Shown here: positions 1 to 5,674 of the stretch, piece by piece | How positions within the stretch are numbered: position 1 is the first letter of the stretch | Layout: each line of letters begins with the position of its first letter | NCBI GenBank assembly: GCA_937936695.1 | Contig: CALHCK010000111.1 | Coordinates: 1-10,460, forward strand | Reading direction: 5' to 3' | Origin: an uncultured Polaribacter sp. | GTDB lineage: Bacteria; Bacteroidota; Bacteroidia; Flavobacteriales; Flavobacteriaceae | Length of the DNA: 10,460 bases | Translations under genes and position numbers: made by a program | Notes under the pieces: generated by a model | The model's input: the letters and a program-made list of their open reading frames with translations, nothing else | Database searches by the model: none | Told to the model about the DNA's origin: nothing

Positions 1-107
1 TCTAAAAGTATTTTTAAGTTAGGATTGTTATTAATTATAGTTGTTAAATTATTATATGTAATGTCTACACTATAAGGACTATCTTTAATAATAAGGTTAT
101 TTTCCAT
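1..107 (-). CDS. 5' end of an unrecognised gene (partial)
   Basis: An open frame begins with ATG at 107-105 on the minus strand and runs off the left edge after 35 codons without a stop. The visible N-terminus starts MENNLIIKDSPYSV and is rich in Asn and Ile, with no signal peptide or membrane segment. A good Bacteroidota -7 element lies about 40 bases upstream (158-151), which supports a real start here. The gene diverges from the MazG-like gene. I do not recognise the protein family from this fragment, and the rest of the gene is outside the window. Confidence 0.5.
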   Translation of the reverse strand, partial: MENNLIIKDSPYSVDITYNNLTTIINNNPNLKILL

Positions 108-150
108 GAGATATTATTCTAATTTTAATGGTTGTTTTTAAGTGTTTTAG

Positions 151-158
151 CAAAGCTA
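151..158 (-). promoter_or_regulatory. -7 promoter element for the partial minus-strand gene
   Basis: On the minus strand this reads TAGCTTTG, an exact fit to the Bacteroidota -7 consensus TAnnTTTG. Transcription would start near 147, giving a leader of about 40 bases before the ATG at 107. No TTG/TTTG -33 box is visible at the usual distance, so the match is only half a promoter. Confidence 0.4.
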
Positions 159-213
159 AATATCTTACTGAGCTAATTTAGTCGTTAAAAAATTATAAAA
201 CAAACTAAATTTT

Positions 214-221
214 TATCTTTG
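214..221 (+). promoter_or_regulatory. -7 promoter element for the MazG-like gene
   Basis: The sequence TATCTTTG matches TAnnTTTG exactly and lies 27 bases before the ATG at 249, so the leader would be about 20-24 bases. The -33 region has no clear TTG. It would drive the 249-824 pair, and perhaps the LytTR gene behind it, because no other promoter was found before 855. Confidence 0.5.
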
Positions 222-248
222 GAGATTAGAACTTTTTAAAACGAAAAC

Positions 249-575
249 ATGAATATAGAGAATGCACAAAAACAAGTAGACGATTGGATAAAAAACCATG
301 GAGTTCGTTATTTTAATGAACTTACAAATATGGCGCAATTAACAGAAGAAGTAGGCGAGGTGGCACGTATAATTGCAAGACGTTATGGAGAACAAAGTGA
401 AAAAGAGTCTGATAAAAATAAAGATTTAGGAGAGGAATTAGCAGATGTGTTATTTGTAGTGTTGTGTTTAGCAAATCAAACCGGAATAGATTTACAAGAT
501 GCTTTTGAAAAGAAATTAGATATTAAAACAAAACGAGATCACGATCGTCATCACAATAATAAAAAATTAAAATAA
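249..575 (+). CDS. MazG-like nucleotide pyrophosphohydrolase
   Basis: This 108-residue protein is a small all-alpha NTP pyrophosphatase of the MazG-like superfamily. Such enzymes hydrolyse (d)NTPs to NMP and pyrophosphate using Mg2+, usually to clear non-canonical or excess nucleotides. The metal-binding signature is visible: E33-E34-x-x-E37 in the first helix (LTEEVGEVARIIARRYG) and E63-x-x-D66 in the second (LGEELADVLFVVLCLANQTG). The C-terminal tail is basic and His-rich (KRDHDRHHNNKKLK). Its length fits a single-domain family member rather than the two-domain E. coli MazG. The start is the only sensible ATG and follows an A-rich leader. The stop codon abuts the ATG of the next gene, so the two are probably translated together. 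The exact substrate cannot be read from the sequence. Confidence 0.9.
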   Translation: MNIENAQKQVDDWIKNHGVRYFNELTNMAQLTEEVGEVARIIARRYGEQSEKESDKNKDLGEELADVLFVVLCLANQTGIDLQDAFEKKLDIKTKRDHDRHHNNKKLK

Positions 576-824
576 ATGAGTTTATTAACTAAAATAAAAC
601 AACCAGATTTTTGGACAAACTTTTTAAAAGTATTTATTCCTTTTTTTATTATCGTATCTGTAATATCGTTATTAATTAATAGTTCTTCGTCTATTTTTTC
701 TGGAGATTTTAATGAGGTTGCAGCACAAAATTTTTCTGATGGTAAATGGAAGACTTTTTTTGGATACAAACTTTTTTTTAGTAGTTTTTATGGGATGTAC
801 ATTACTAATAAAAACATGAAATAG
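576..824 (+). CDS. small conserved membrane protein downstream of MazG
   Basis: The ATG follows immediately after the TAA of the MazG-like gene (TAAATG), indicating translational coupling. The product has 82 residues: a short polar N-terminus with FW, one clear hydrophobic helix at about 17-34 (FLKVFIPFFIIVSVISLLIN), a stretch containing SGDFNEV and NFSDGKWKTFF, and a second moderately hydrophobic stretch at about 62-76 ending in YITNKNMK. From memory, proteins of this kind (IFxGDF, NFSDGKW, NKNMK) recur next to this pyrophosphohydrolase in flavobacteria. The function is unknown and no catalytic motif is visible. It is probably an inner-membrane protein with one or two spans. Confidence 0.75.
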   Translation: MSLLTKIKQPDFWTNFLKVFIPFFIIVSVISLLINSSSSIFSGDFNEVAAQNFSDGKWKTFFGYKLFFSSFYGMYITNKNMK

Positions 825-854
825 TTCTTTGGTTTTATAAAGAATATAGATAAT

Positions 855-2411
855 ATGAAAAATAGTTTGTTGTTGGTTTTTATAATCATTAATACATTAA
901 ACTTTTCGTATTCTCAATCTTTAAAAAAAATAAATCTTTTACCCTTATCTGTTGTATATAAAACGCAAGAAGAATTTTCGGTAAAAGAAATAGATAGTTT
1001 AGTAGGTGTTAATAAAGTTGTTGAAACCGAAAATAAAGCAGTTCGCCCTACATCAAATGATATTTTATGGATTAAATTTAATGTAGATTGGACTAAAAGT
1101 AGCACAGAAAAAATAATTGAATTAAATAACCCTTTTATAAACAATATTGCGCTTTATAAAAAAACTAAACAAAAAGGTTTTAAAAAAATTGGTTATGGTG
1201 GAGATAAAACGCACAAGTTTTATGAAAGATCTTACATAAACAGACGTTTTGTTTTTCCAATAAAAAATACTCTAGAAAATACCACTTACTATTTAATGGT
1301 AGATAATAGAAAAGCCATTATGGTTATGCCTCTATGGTTATGGAACAAACAAGAATTTTTAAAAACAGAAACAAGAGAAAATATTTTTTATATAGGATTT
1401 TTTAGTTTTATTTTTTTTGTAGGTATAATATCTTTGATAATTAGTTTTATTACTAAACAAAATATTTTTAGACACTATTCTTTTTACGTTTTAAGTTTAT
1501 GGTTTTATACATTTACAACTTTAGGGTTTACATTTCAATACATCCATCCTAATAATACCGATATTACAAGTGATACGAGGTATTTTACAGTGGCAATTTT
1601 AATAATAACCTCTATTAATTTTGTTATTTCATTTTTAAAAATGAAATTGTATGTTAAACCTATTTCAAACATTTTGAATGTTGTTCAATATGTTTTTCTA
1701 CCATTTATCATATTGTATTTTGTTGATAAAAATATTTTATACACGTACCATATTGCAGTTACTTATTTTTTTAGAATTAGTTATTTGGTGGTTATTATTT
1801 GTATTTCAATAGGAGTTTTTAAAATCAGAAAAAAAGAAATTAAAAGAATACAACTTTTTACACTTTCTGTGTTTTTTGTTTTATTGGGGTTTCTTGCATA
1901 TATAGGAATTCAACTGGATATTGTACCTCATTATTGGTTTTCAATAAACCCTGTAATATTAGGAATAGGCTTAGAGGTTATTGTATTAACTATTGCAATA
2001 TTTTATATTCTGAAAAAAATAATTCAAAAAAATACTATCTTAGAAAAAGAATTTGAAATTTTAGAAAAAGAACTACACTTTTTAAAAGAAGAAAAAACAA
2101 AAGAAAATAAATTCATAAATTTAAAAAGTAAAGCTGTTTTAAATATTTCTGATATTCTCTATATAAAATCTGATGGACATTATATAGAATATTACACTAT
2201 TAACAAAGATAATCCAGAAATTGATAGAAATTCTTTAAATGCCATTTTAAAAATATTACCATCTTCATTTGTAAGAATTCATAAATCTTTTATTGTAAAC
2301 ATTTATCATATTAAAAATATTAAGTCAACAAAAATCATGTTAGAAAACGGAGTTTGGATAAATCTATCTAGAACATACAAACAAAACCTTAAAGAAGTAC
2401 TTAGCAAATAG
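855..2411 (+). CDS. 7TM-DISM sensor with cytoplasmic LytTR DNA-binding domain
   Basis: This 518-residue protein reads as a one-component membrane regulator. Residues 1-20 form a signal peptide (hydrophobic LLLVFIIINTLNF, likely cut near SYS/Q). Residues 21 to about 170 are an extracytoplasmic beta-rich domain with the LWIKFNV and YYLMVD patterns of 7TMR-DISM extracellular domain 2, a carbohydrate-binding-like fold. Residues about 176-388 contain seven hydrophobic helices. Residues 389-418 form a charged coiled-coil-like linker. Residues about 420-516 are a LytTR domain, with INLKSKAVLNISDILYIKSD, the aromatic GHYIEYYT strand, FVRIHKSFIVNIYHI and a final LSRTYKQNL. No kinase or receiver domain is present, so a ligand outside probably controls DNA binding directly. 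The target genes are unknown. The gene starts 30 bases after the small membrane protein gene without a visible promoter, so it may be read through from 249. Confidence 0.88.
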   Translation: MKNSLLLVFIIINTLNFSYSQSLKKINLLPLSVVYKTQEEFSVKEIDSLVGVNKVVETENKAVRPTSNDILWIKFNVDWTKSSTEKIIELNNPFINNIALYKKTKQKGFKKIGYGGDKTHKFYERSYINRRFVFPIKNTLENTTYYLMVDNRKAIMVMPLWLWNKQEFLKTETRENIFYIGFFSFIFFVGIISLIISFITKQNIFRHYSFYVLSLWFYTFTTLGFTFQYIHPNNTDITSDTRYFTVAILIITSINFVISFLKMKLYVKPISNILNVVQYVFLPFIILYFVDKNILYTYHIAVTYFFRISYLVVIICISIGVFKIRKKEIKRIQLFTLSVFFVLLGFLAYIGIQLDIVPHYWFSINPVILGIGLEVIVLTIAIFYILKKIIQKNTILEKEFEILEKELHFLKEEKTKENKFINLKSKAVLNISDILYIKSDGHYIEYYTINKDNPEIDRNSLNAILKILPSSFVRIHKSFIVNIYHIKNIKSTKIMLENGVWINLSRTYKQNLKEVLSK

Positions 2412-2455
2412 ATTTTTTTATAAGTAGTACAATTTTAACCATGAAAGTTGCGTAA

Positions 2456-2483
2456 AGTTTTGTGTCATTGAAGACACAAAATT
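2456..2483 (+). terminator. hairpin after the LytTR gene, possible terminator
   Basis: The arms TTTTGTGTC (2458-2466) and GACACAAAA (2473-2481) pair perfectly over 9 bp around the loop ATTGAA. They extend to 11 bp with one G-T and one A-T pair. The hairpin lies 45 bases after the LytTR stop. The tail is T-rich but interrupted (GCTTTAAACCTTTTATTTT), so termination is plausible but not typical. The hairpin also ends exactly where the -33 box of a downstream promoter begins (2482), so it could equally be an operator-like palindrome. Confidence 0.45.
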
Positions 2484-2512
2484 GCTTTAAACCTTTTATT
2501 TTCATAGATTTG
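2482..2512 (+). promoter_or_regulatory. promoter in the 2412-2741 gap
   Basis: TTG (2482-2484), a 20-base spacer and TAGATTTG (2505-2512) fit the Bacteroidota TTG/TAnnTTTG promoter with ideal spacing. The predicted start is near 2516-2518. The next coding start is at 2742, so the transcript has either a leader of about 225 bases or a separate short RNA. Confidence 0.5.
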
Positions 2513-2515
2513 TGT

Positions 2516-2591
2516 AAGTAGTTAATTAATTAAAAGATTTAACAAAAAAATCAATTTTTAAATACTTGTATCACCTAGATACAATCTTTTT
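2516..2591 (+). ncRNA. candidate small RNA or attenuated leader
   Basis: A consensus promoter upstream and a terminator-like hairpin downstream frame about 75 bases with no credible coding start. The hairpin has 7-bp arms TTGTATC (2566-2572) and GATACAA (2578-2584), the loop ACCTA and a tail TCTTTTT (2585-2591). The body contains the 12-base palindrome TTAATTAATTAA (2522-2533) and a weak stem GATTT/AAATC (2536-2552). It could be a free small RNA, or the leader of the LuxR-type gene at 2742 with the hairpin acting as an attenuator. The stem is AT-rich and weak, so chance remains possible. No known riboswitch or RNA family was recognised. The rest of the gap, 2592-2741, is AT-rich with a palindrome ATAAGCTTAT at 2601-2610 and no recognised promoter. 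Confidence 0.3.
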
Positions 2592-2741
2592 AATTTAAGA
2601 ATAAGCTTATCAAAATAAGTATTTATTGTTATCACATATAGTAATTTAATTGATTTAAAATTTTATTAATTAACCTGTGCTAAAAATTAATATTTATTTT
2701 AAGTATAGAACTATAATGTACTTCTATGAAAAAAAAACTAA

Positions 2742-3497
2742 ATGAAAGTTTATCAATCTAATTATATTAATATTGAATATAAGAATGGATATTTATATCA
2801 GTATTGGTCTGGTAAGCAATTGAGTGAAAATATTTTTAAGTTAGAATTGCTTAATTTTTTAAATATTTTTTTAAAATACAAACCCAGTAATTTGTTGTGG
2901 GATAATAGAAAATTCAAATTTTTTATTTCAGACAAATTAAATAAATGGATAGAAGAAGAGATTTTAATACCTCAATACCAAAACGGCTTAAAAAAGCTAG
3001 CATTTATTGTTACTAAAGATGTTTGGGTACAACAAACAGTTATTAAATCTGTAGAGTCTTTTAAACCTTATGTAAAACCATCTTTTTTTTTAACAGAACC
3101 AGAAGCCATTTCTTTTTTAAATGAAAATCAACTACAATCTAAAAATAATAAACTATCAGAATTAAAGGTAGAAAAGTTGTTGGATGATAATTATCAAATA
3201 AGAATTAATATCCATAAAGATAATATTGAAGACACTGTAATAGCCTTAAACGAAATAAAATCATTTCAAGACTATCGTAACAAAAATATTGATATTTATA
3301 ATGCTTTAACTTTACAAGAAAAAATAATTATACGTAAAATAGTTTATGGTAAAACTTCTAGGCAAATTGCAAATTCACTCAATATTCAAACAGATACCAT
3401 TCAAACACATCGTAAAAATTTAAAACGAAAAATAGGATATCAAAATAGTTTCGAATTAATTTATTTTGCCAAAGCCTTTGCTATTGTTTCATTTTAA
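2742..3497 (+). CDS. LuxR-type regulator with N-terminal STAS/SEC14-like domain
   Basis: The product has 251 residues. Residues about 1-128 resemble small Bacteroidota proteins of the SpoIIAA-like (STAS/SEC14) group. The visible features are a central strand and turn LLWDNRKFKFFISDKLNKWI (51-70), a second strand LKKLAFIVTKDVWVQQ (83-98), and a closing strand and helix SFFLTEPEAISFLNE (114-128). A polar linker (about 129-185) follows. Residues 188-248 form a GerE/LuxR helix-turn-helix: LTLQEKIIIRKIVYGKTSRQ, IANSLNIQTDTIQTHRKNL and KRKIGYQNSFELIYFA. No receiver phosphorylation site or PAS domain is seen, so any signal would enter through the N-terminal domain. The gene is preceded by a 330-base gap with a possible long leader, and it converges on the PilJ-N-type gene 22 bases away. 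Targets are unknown. The HTH call is firm; the N-terminal fold is moderately sure. Confidence 0.8.
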   Translation: MKVYQSNYINIEYKNGYLYQYWSGKQLSENIFKLELLNFLNIFLKYKPSNLLWDNRKFKFFISDKLNKWIEEEILIPQYQNGLKKLAFIVTKDVWVQQTVIKSVESFKPYVKPSFFLTEPEAISFLNENQLQSKNNKLSELKVEKLLDDNYQIRINIHKDNIEDTVIALNEIKSFQDYRNKNIDIYNALTLQEKIIIRKIVYGKTSRQIANSLNIQTDTIQTHRKNLKRKIGYQNSFELIYFAKAFAIVSF

Positions 3498-3519
3498 ATA
3501 TAGTTATTTTTTATGTACT

Positions 3520-4131
3520 TTACTTGCCATCTAAAGAAACACTTTTTTTGTAGAGAGGCAGTATAATAAACCAAATAACAAAAACTAAAAAAAGTAAGGT
3601 AACAACTCCGTATAAAATTAAAATCTTTTTAAAACCGTTTAATTTTCTTTTAGAAATTGCTTGGTATTCATTTACCAACTTATCCATTGTCGAAGAAAAT
3701 TTTGCCTCGTTAGCTTTTACCCCCGCAACAAAATGCTCAAATATTTCTTGATCATTAGGGTTGTCTATTGTTAAGTTGGCAGCATTAATCATTCTTTTAA
3801 AATAAATCTGATTTTCTTTAAACAGCTTGTCTGTAGTTGGGTTTTTATAATTTTTAGAGGTTATATTTTTTAAATAATAATTATCCTGAGAAAAATCATC
3901 AACAATAGTTGCTAAAGAATCTAAATCTATATAGTAACGATACAAGTTTTTAACTTCATTGGCATACAAAGCTATTTTTGTAATTTGCTGGCTATACATT
4001 CTTTGTTTTCCAGAAACTTCAATAATTTTTGTATCATAAGATTGTCTATTAATATCTAAATGAAAAATAAACTGACTAGAAATTGTGATTAGCAAAAAAA
4101 GAATACTTGAAAATATGATTTTCTTCTTCAT
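3520..4131 (-). CDS. solitary PilJ-N-type sensor protein without output domain
   Basis: This 203-residue protein has an N-terminal membrane helix (about 5-24, IIFSSILFLLITISSQFIF). A periplasmic helical domain follows, opening with the PilJ-N/type IV pili chemoreceptor N-terminal motif SGKQRMYSQQITKIAL (40-55). A second membrane helix lies at about 169-193 (KILILYGVVTLLFLVFVIWF). In this family the domain normally precedes a HAMP, histidine kinase, GGDEF or methyl-accepting domain. Here only about ten polar residues follow the second helix (YKKSVSLDGK), and the next DNA belongs to the convergent LuxR-type gene. It is therefore either a stand-alone sensor that acts on a partner in the membrane or a remnant of a longer receptor. 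The reading frame is intact. No good promoter consensus was found upstream on this strand; TATTTTTA before the start is only a near match. Confidence 0.75.
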   Translation of the reverse strand: MKKKIIFSSILFLLITISSQFIFHLDINRQSYDTKIIEVSGKQRMYSQQITKIALYANEVKNLYRYYIDLDSLATIVDDFSQDNYYLKNITSKNYKNPTTDKLFKENQIYFKRMINAANLTIDNPNDQEIFEHFVAGVKANEAKFSSTMDKLVNEYQAISKRKLNGFKKILILYGVVTLLFLVFVIWFIILPLYKKSVSLDGK

Positions 4132-4199
4132 TGAAAAGAATTTTTTTTGATTGATTGTTAATAGGTAAAAATATTAATTATTTATTAGATACAGAAATA

Positions 4200-4226
4200 A
4201 AAAAGGGTTTACAAAAAAGCCTTTTT
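4200..4226. terminator. AT-rich hairpin between the PilJ-N-type gene and aroA
   Basis: The arms AAAAAGG (4200-4206) and CCTTTTT (4220-4226) pair over 7 bp around a 13-base loop. T-rich stretches follow on both strands. No gene ends just before it on either strand, because the flanking genes are divergent. It may therefore be a leftover terminator, an operator-like site or chance. It lies just upstream of the aroA promoter. Confidence 0.25.
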
Positions 4227-4253
4227 GTTTGCGGTATTTTATTGCTCAGAAAC

Positions 4254-4284
4254 TTTGTTATAATTTTTTAGTACGTTAACTTTG
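4254..4284 (+). promoter_or_regulatory. aroA promoter
   Basis: TTTG (4254-4257), a 19-base spacer and TAACTTTG (4277-4284) form a complete Bacteroidota -33/-7 promoter. Transcription should start near 4289, leaving a leader of about 80 bases before the aroA ATG. That leader contains a weak imperfect stem, AAAAG/CTTTT, around AATTAATT, and no recognised riboswitch. Confidence 0.7.
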
Positions 4285-4371
4285 GCACCTAACTAAAAGG
4301 GTAATTAATTGCCACTTTTACACCCAAAATAATAAGAAATAAAATATTAAACGGTTTTACAGAATTTAGAG

Positions 4372-5601
4372 ATGGATATACTTTTACATGTTGTTGAAAA
4401 TACTAAGATTAACGAAGAGATTACTATTTCTGGTTCTAAGAGTGAATCTAATAGATTGTTAATTCTTCAGAATTTATTTCCAGAATTAACAATTAAAAAT
4501 TTATCAGACTCAGATGATTCTGTGCATATGCAACACGCATTATCTACAGATAAAGAAACCGTAGATATTGGGCATGCAGGTACTGCAATGCGTTTTTTAA
4601 CTTCATATTTTGCAGTAAAAGAGGGCAGAGAAGTAGTTTTAACAGGTTCTGAAAGAATGCAAAACAGACCAATAGAAATACTTGTAAATGCTTTAAAAGA
4701 TTTAGGTGCAAATATTTCTTACGAAGACAAAGTTGGGTACCCACCAATAAGAATAAAAGGAACAAAAATCACTAAAAATAAAGTACAAATTAATGGTAAT
4801 GTTAGTAGCCAGTATATTTCGTCTTTATTGTTAATAGCGTCTAAATTAGAAAATGGTTTAGAAATAGAATTAACAGGAAAAATAACTTCTATACCTTACA
4901 TTAAAATGACTTTAAGTTTATTAAGTCAGTTAGGTATAAAAGCTAACTTTGTAAAAAACATTATAACAGTACAACCAGCAGCAACAATAGCTGCTAAAAC
5001 TATTGTTGTAGAGTCAGATTGGTCATCTGCTAGTTATTTTTATTCAATCATAGCATCAGCACCAATAGGTTCTAAAATAAAACTATCTGCCTATAAAAAA
5101 GAAAGTTTACAAGGAGATTCTTGTTTAGCAACAATTTACCAACATTTTGGTGTAGTAACAGAATTTTCTGAAAACTCTGTAACTTTAAAAAAGGTTTCTC
5201 AAAGCAGTAAAGAAAGTTTAGATATCGATTTAAAAAACGCACCAGACATTGCGCAAACAATAGCTGTTACTTGTTTTGCAGAAAAAATAGCGTGTAACTT
5301 AACAGGTTTACACACTTTAAAAATTAAAGAAACAGACAGGTTAGAGGCTTTAAAACAAGAACTAACAAATTTAGGAGCTGCAATTTCTGTAACAGATAAA
5401 AGTTTACATCTAGAAGTTGCTACAATTATAAACAAAAATGTTTCTATAAAAACGTATAACGATCATAGAATGGCAATGGCTTTTGCACCATTAGCTTTAC
5501 ATGTACCTATTCAAATTTTAAACGCAGAAGTAGTTACAAAATCGTTTCAAAAGTTTTGGGAAGATATGAAGCAGATTGGTATTATAATAAAAGAGCTGTA
5601 A
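4372..5601 (+). CDS. aroA: 3-phosphoshikimate 1-carboxyvinyltransferase (EPSP synthase)
   Basis: AroA joins shikimate-3-phosphate and phosphoenolpyruvate to form EPSP, the sixth step of the shikimate pathway to chorismate (aromatic amino acids, folate, menaquinone), in the cytosol. The 409-residue protein carries the expected sites: SGSKSESNRLLIL with K23, S24 and R28; GHAGTAMRFLT with G70 and R74; GSERMQNRP with R99; S145-S146-Q147; NAPDIAQT with D292; KETDRLEAL with E320 and R323; YNDHRMAM with R366; and K390 near the end. The usual N of the NAGTAMR loop is H68; the key Gly of the PEP/glyphosate loop is kept. It is slightly shorter than E. coli AroA (427). It has its own promoter, and queA follows 73 bases on. 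The gene is intact. Confidence 0.96.
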   Translation: MDILLHVVENTKINEEITISGSKSESNRLLILQNLFPELTIKNLSDSDDSVHMQHALSTDKETVDIGHAGTAMRFLTSYFAVKEGREVVLTGSERMQNRPIEILVNALKDLGANISYEDKVGYPPIRIKGTKITKNKVQINGNVSSQYISSLLLIASKLENGLEIELTGKITSIPYIKMTLSLLSQLGIKANFVKNIITVQPAATIAAKTIVVESDWSSASYFYSIIASAPIGSKIKLSAYKKESLQGDSCLATIYQHFGVVTEFSENSVTLKKVSQSSKESLDIDLKNAPDIAQTIAVTCFAEKIACNLTGLHTLKIKETDRLEALKQELTNLGAAISVTDKSLHLEVATIINKNVSIKTYNDHRMAMAFAPLALHVPIQILNAEVVTKSFQKFWEDMKQIGIIIKEL

Positions 5602-5618
5602 ATAAAACCGTTAAACAC

Positions 5619-5650
5619 TTGACAACCCCTATTTCGATATCGTATATTTG
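5619..5650 (+). promoter_or_regulatory. queA promoter
   Basis: TTG (5619-5621), a 21-base spacer and TATATTTG (5643-5650) match the Bacteroidota promoter. Transcription should start near 5654-5657, about 20 bases before the ATG at 5675. The TTG at 5648, which could be read as an upstream in-frame start codon, is part of the -7 element, so that longer reading is untenable. Confidence 0.7.
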
Positions 5651-5674
5651 CCTCTTTTATTAGGAAATATACAT

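Noticed and set aside
156..181. Inverted repeat CTAAAT...ATTTAG between the divergent genes at the left end as an operator
   Set aside because: Six AT-rich bases with a 14-base spacer are expected by chance here; no second copy supports a binding site.
825..844. Hairpin TTCTTT/AAAGAA between the small membrane protein gene and the LytTR gene as a terminator
   Set aside because: Only 6 AT-rich bp with an 8-base loop and no T-tract afterwards.
2726..2761. Short open frame ATG-AAA-AAA-AAA... of 11 codons overlapping the start of the STAS-LuxR gene in another frame, possible upstream ORF
   Set aside because: An ATG followed by a run of A arises easily in this AT-rich DNA, and there is no conserved peptide or stalling motif; chance is the simpler reading.
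4290..4371. aroA leader as a riboswitch
   Set aside because: The leader is about 80 bases, AT-rich and almost without structure; no known riboswitch core was seen.
5199..5435. Minus-strand open frames inside aroA, queA and rlmN as overlapping genes
   Set aside because: They are antisense to strongly conserved enzyme genes and show Leu/Cys/Ser-rich, low-complexity translations with no domain pattern.
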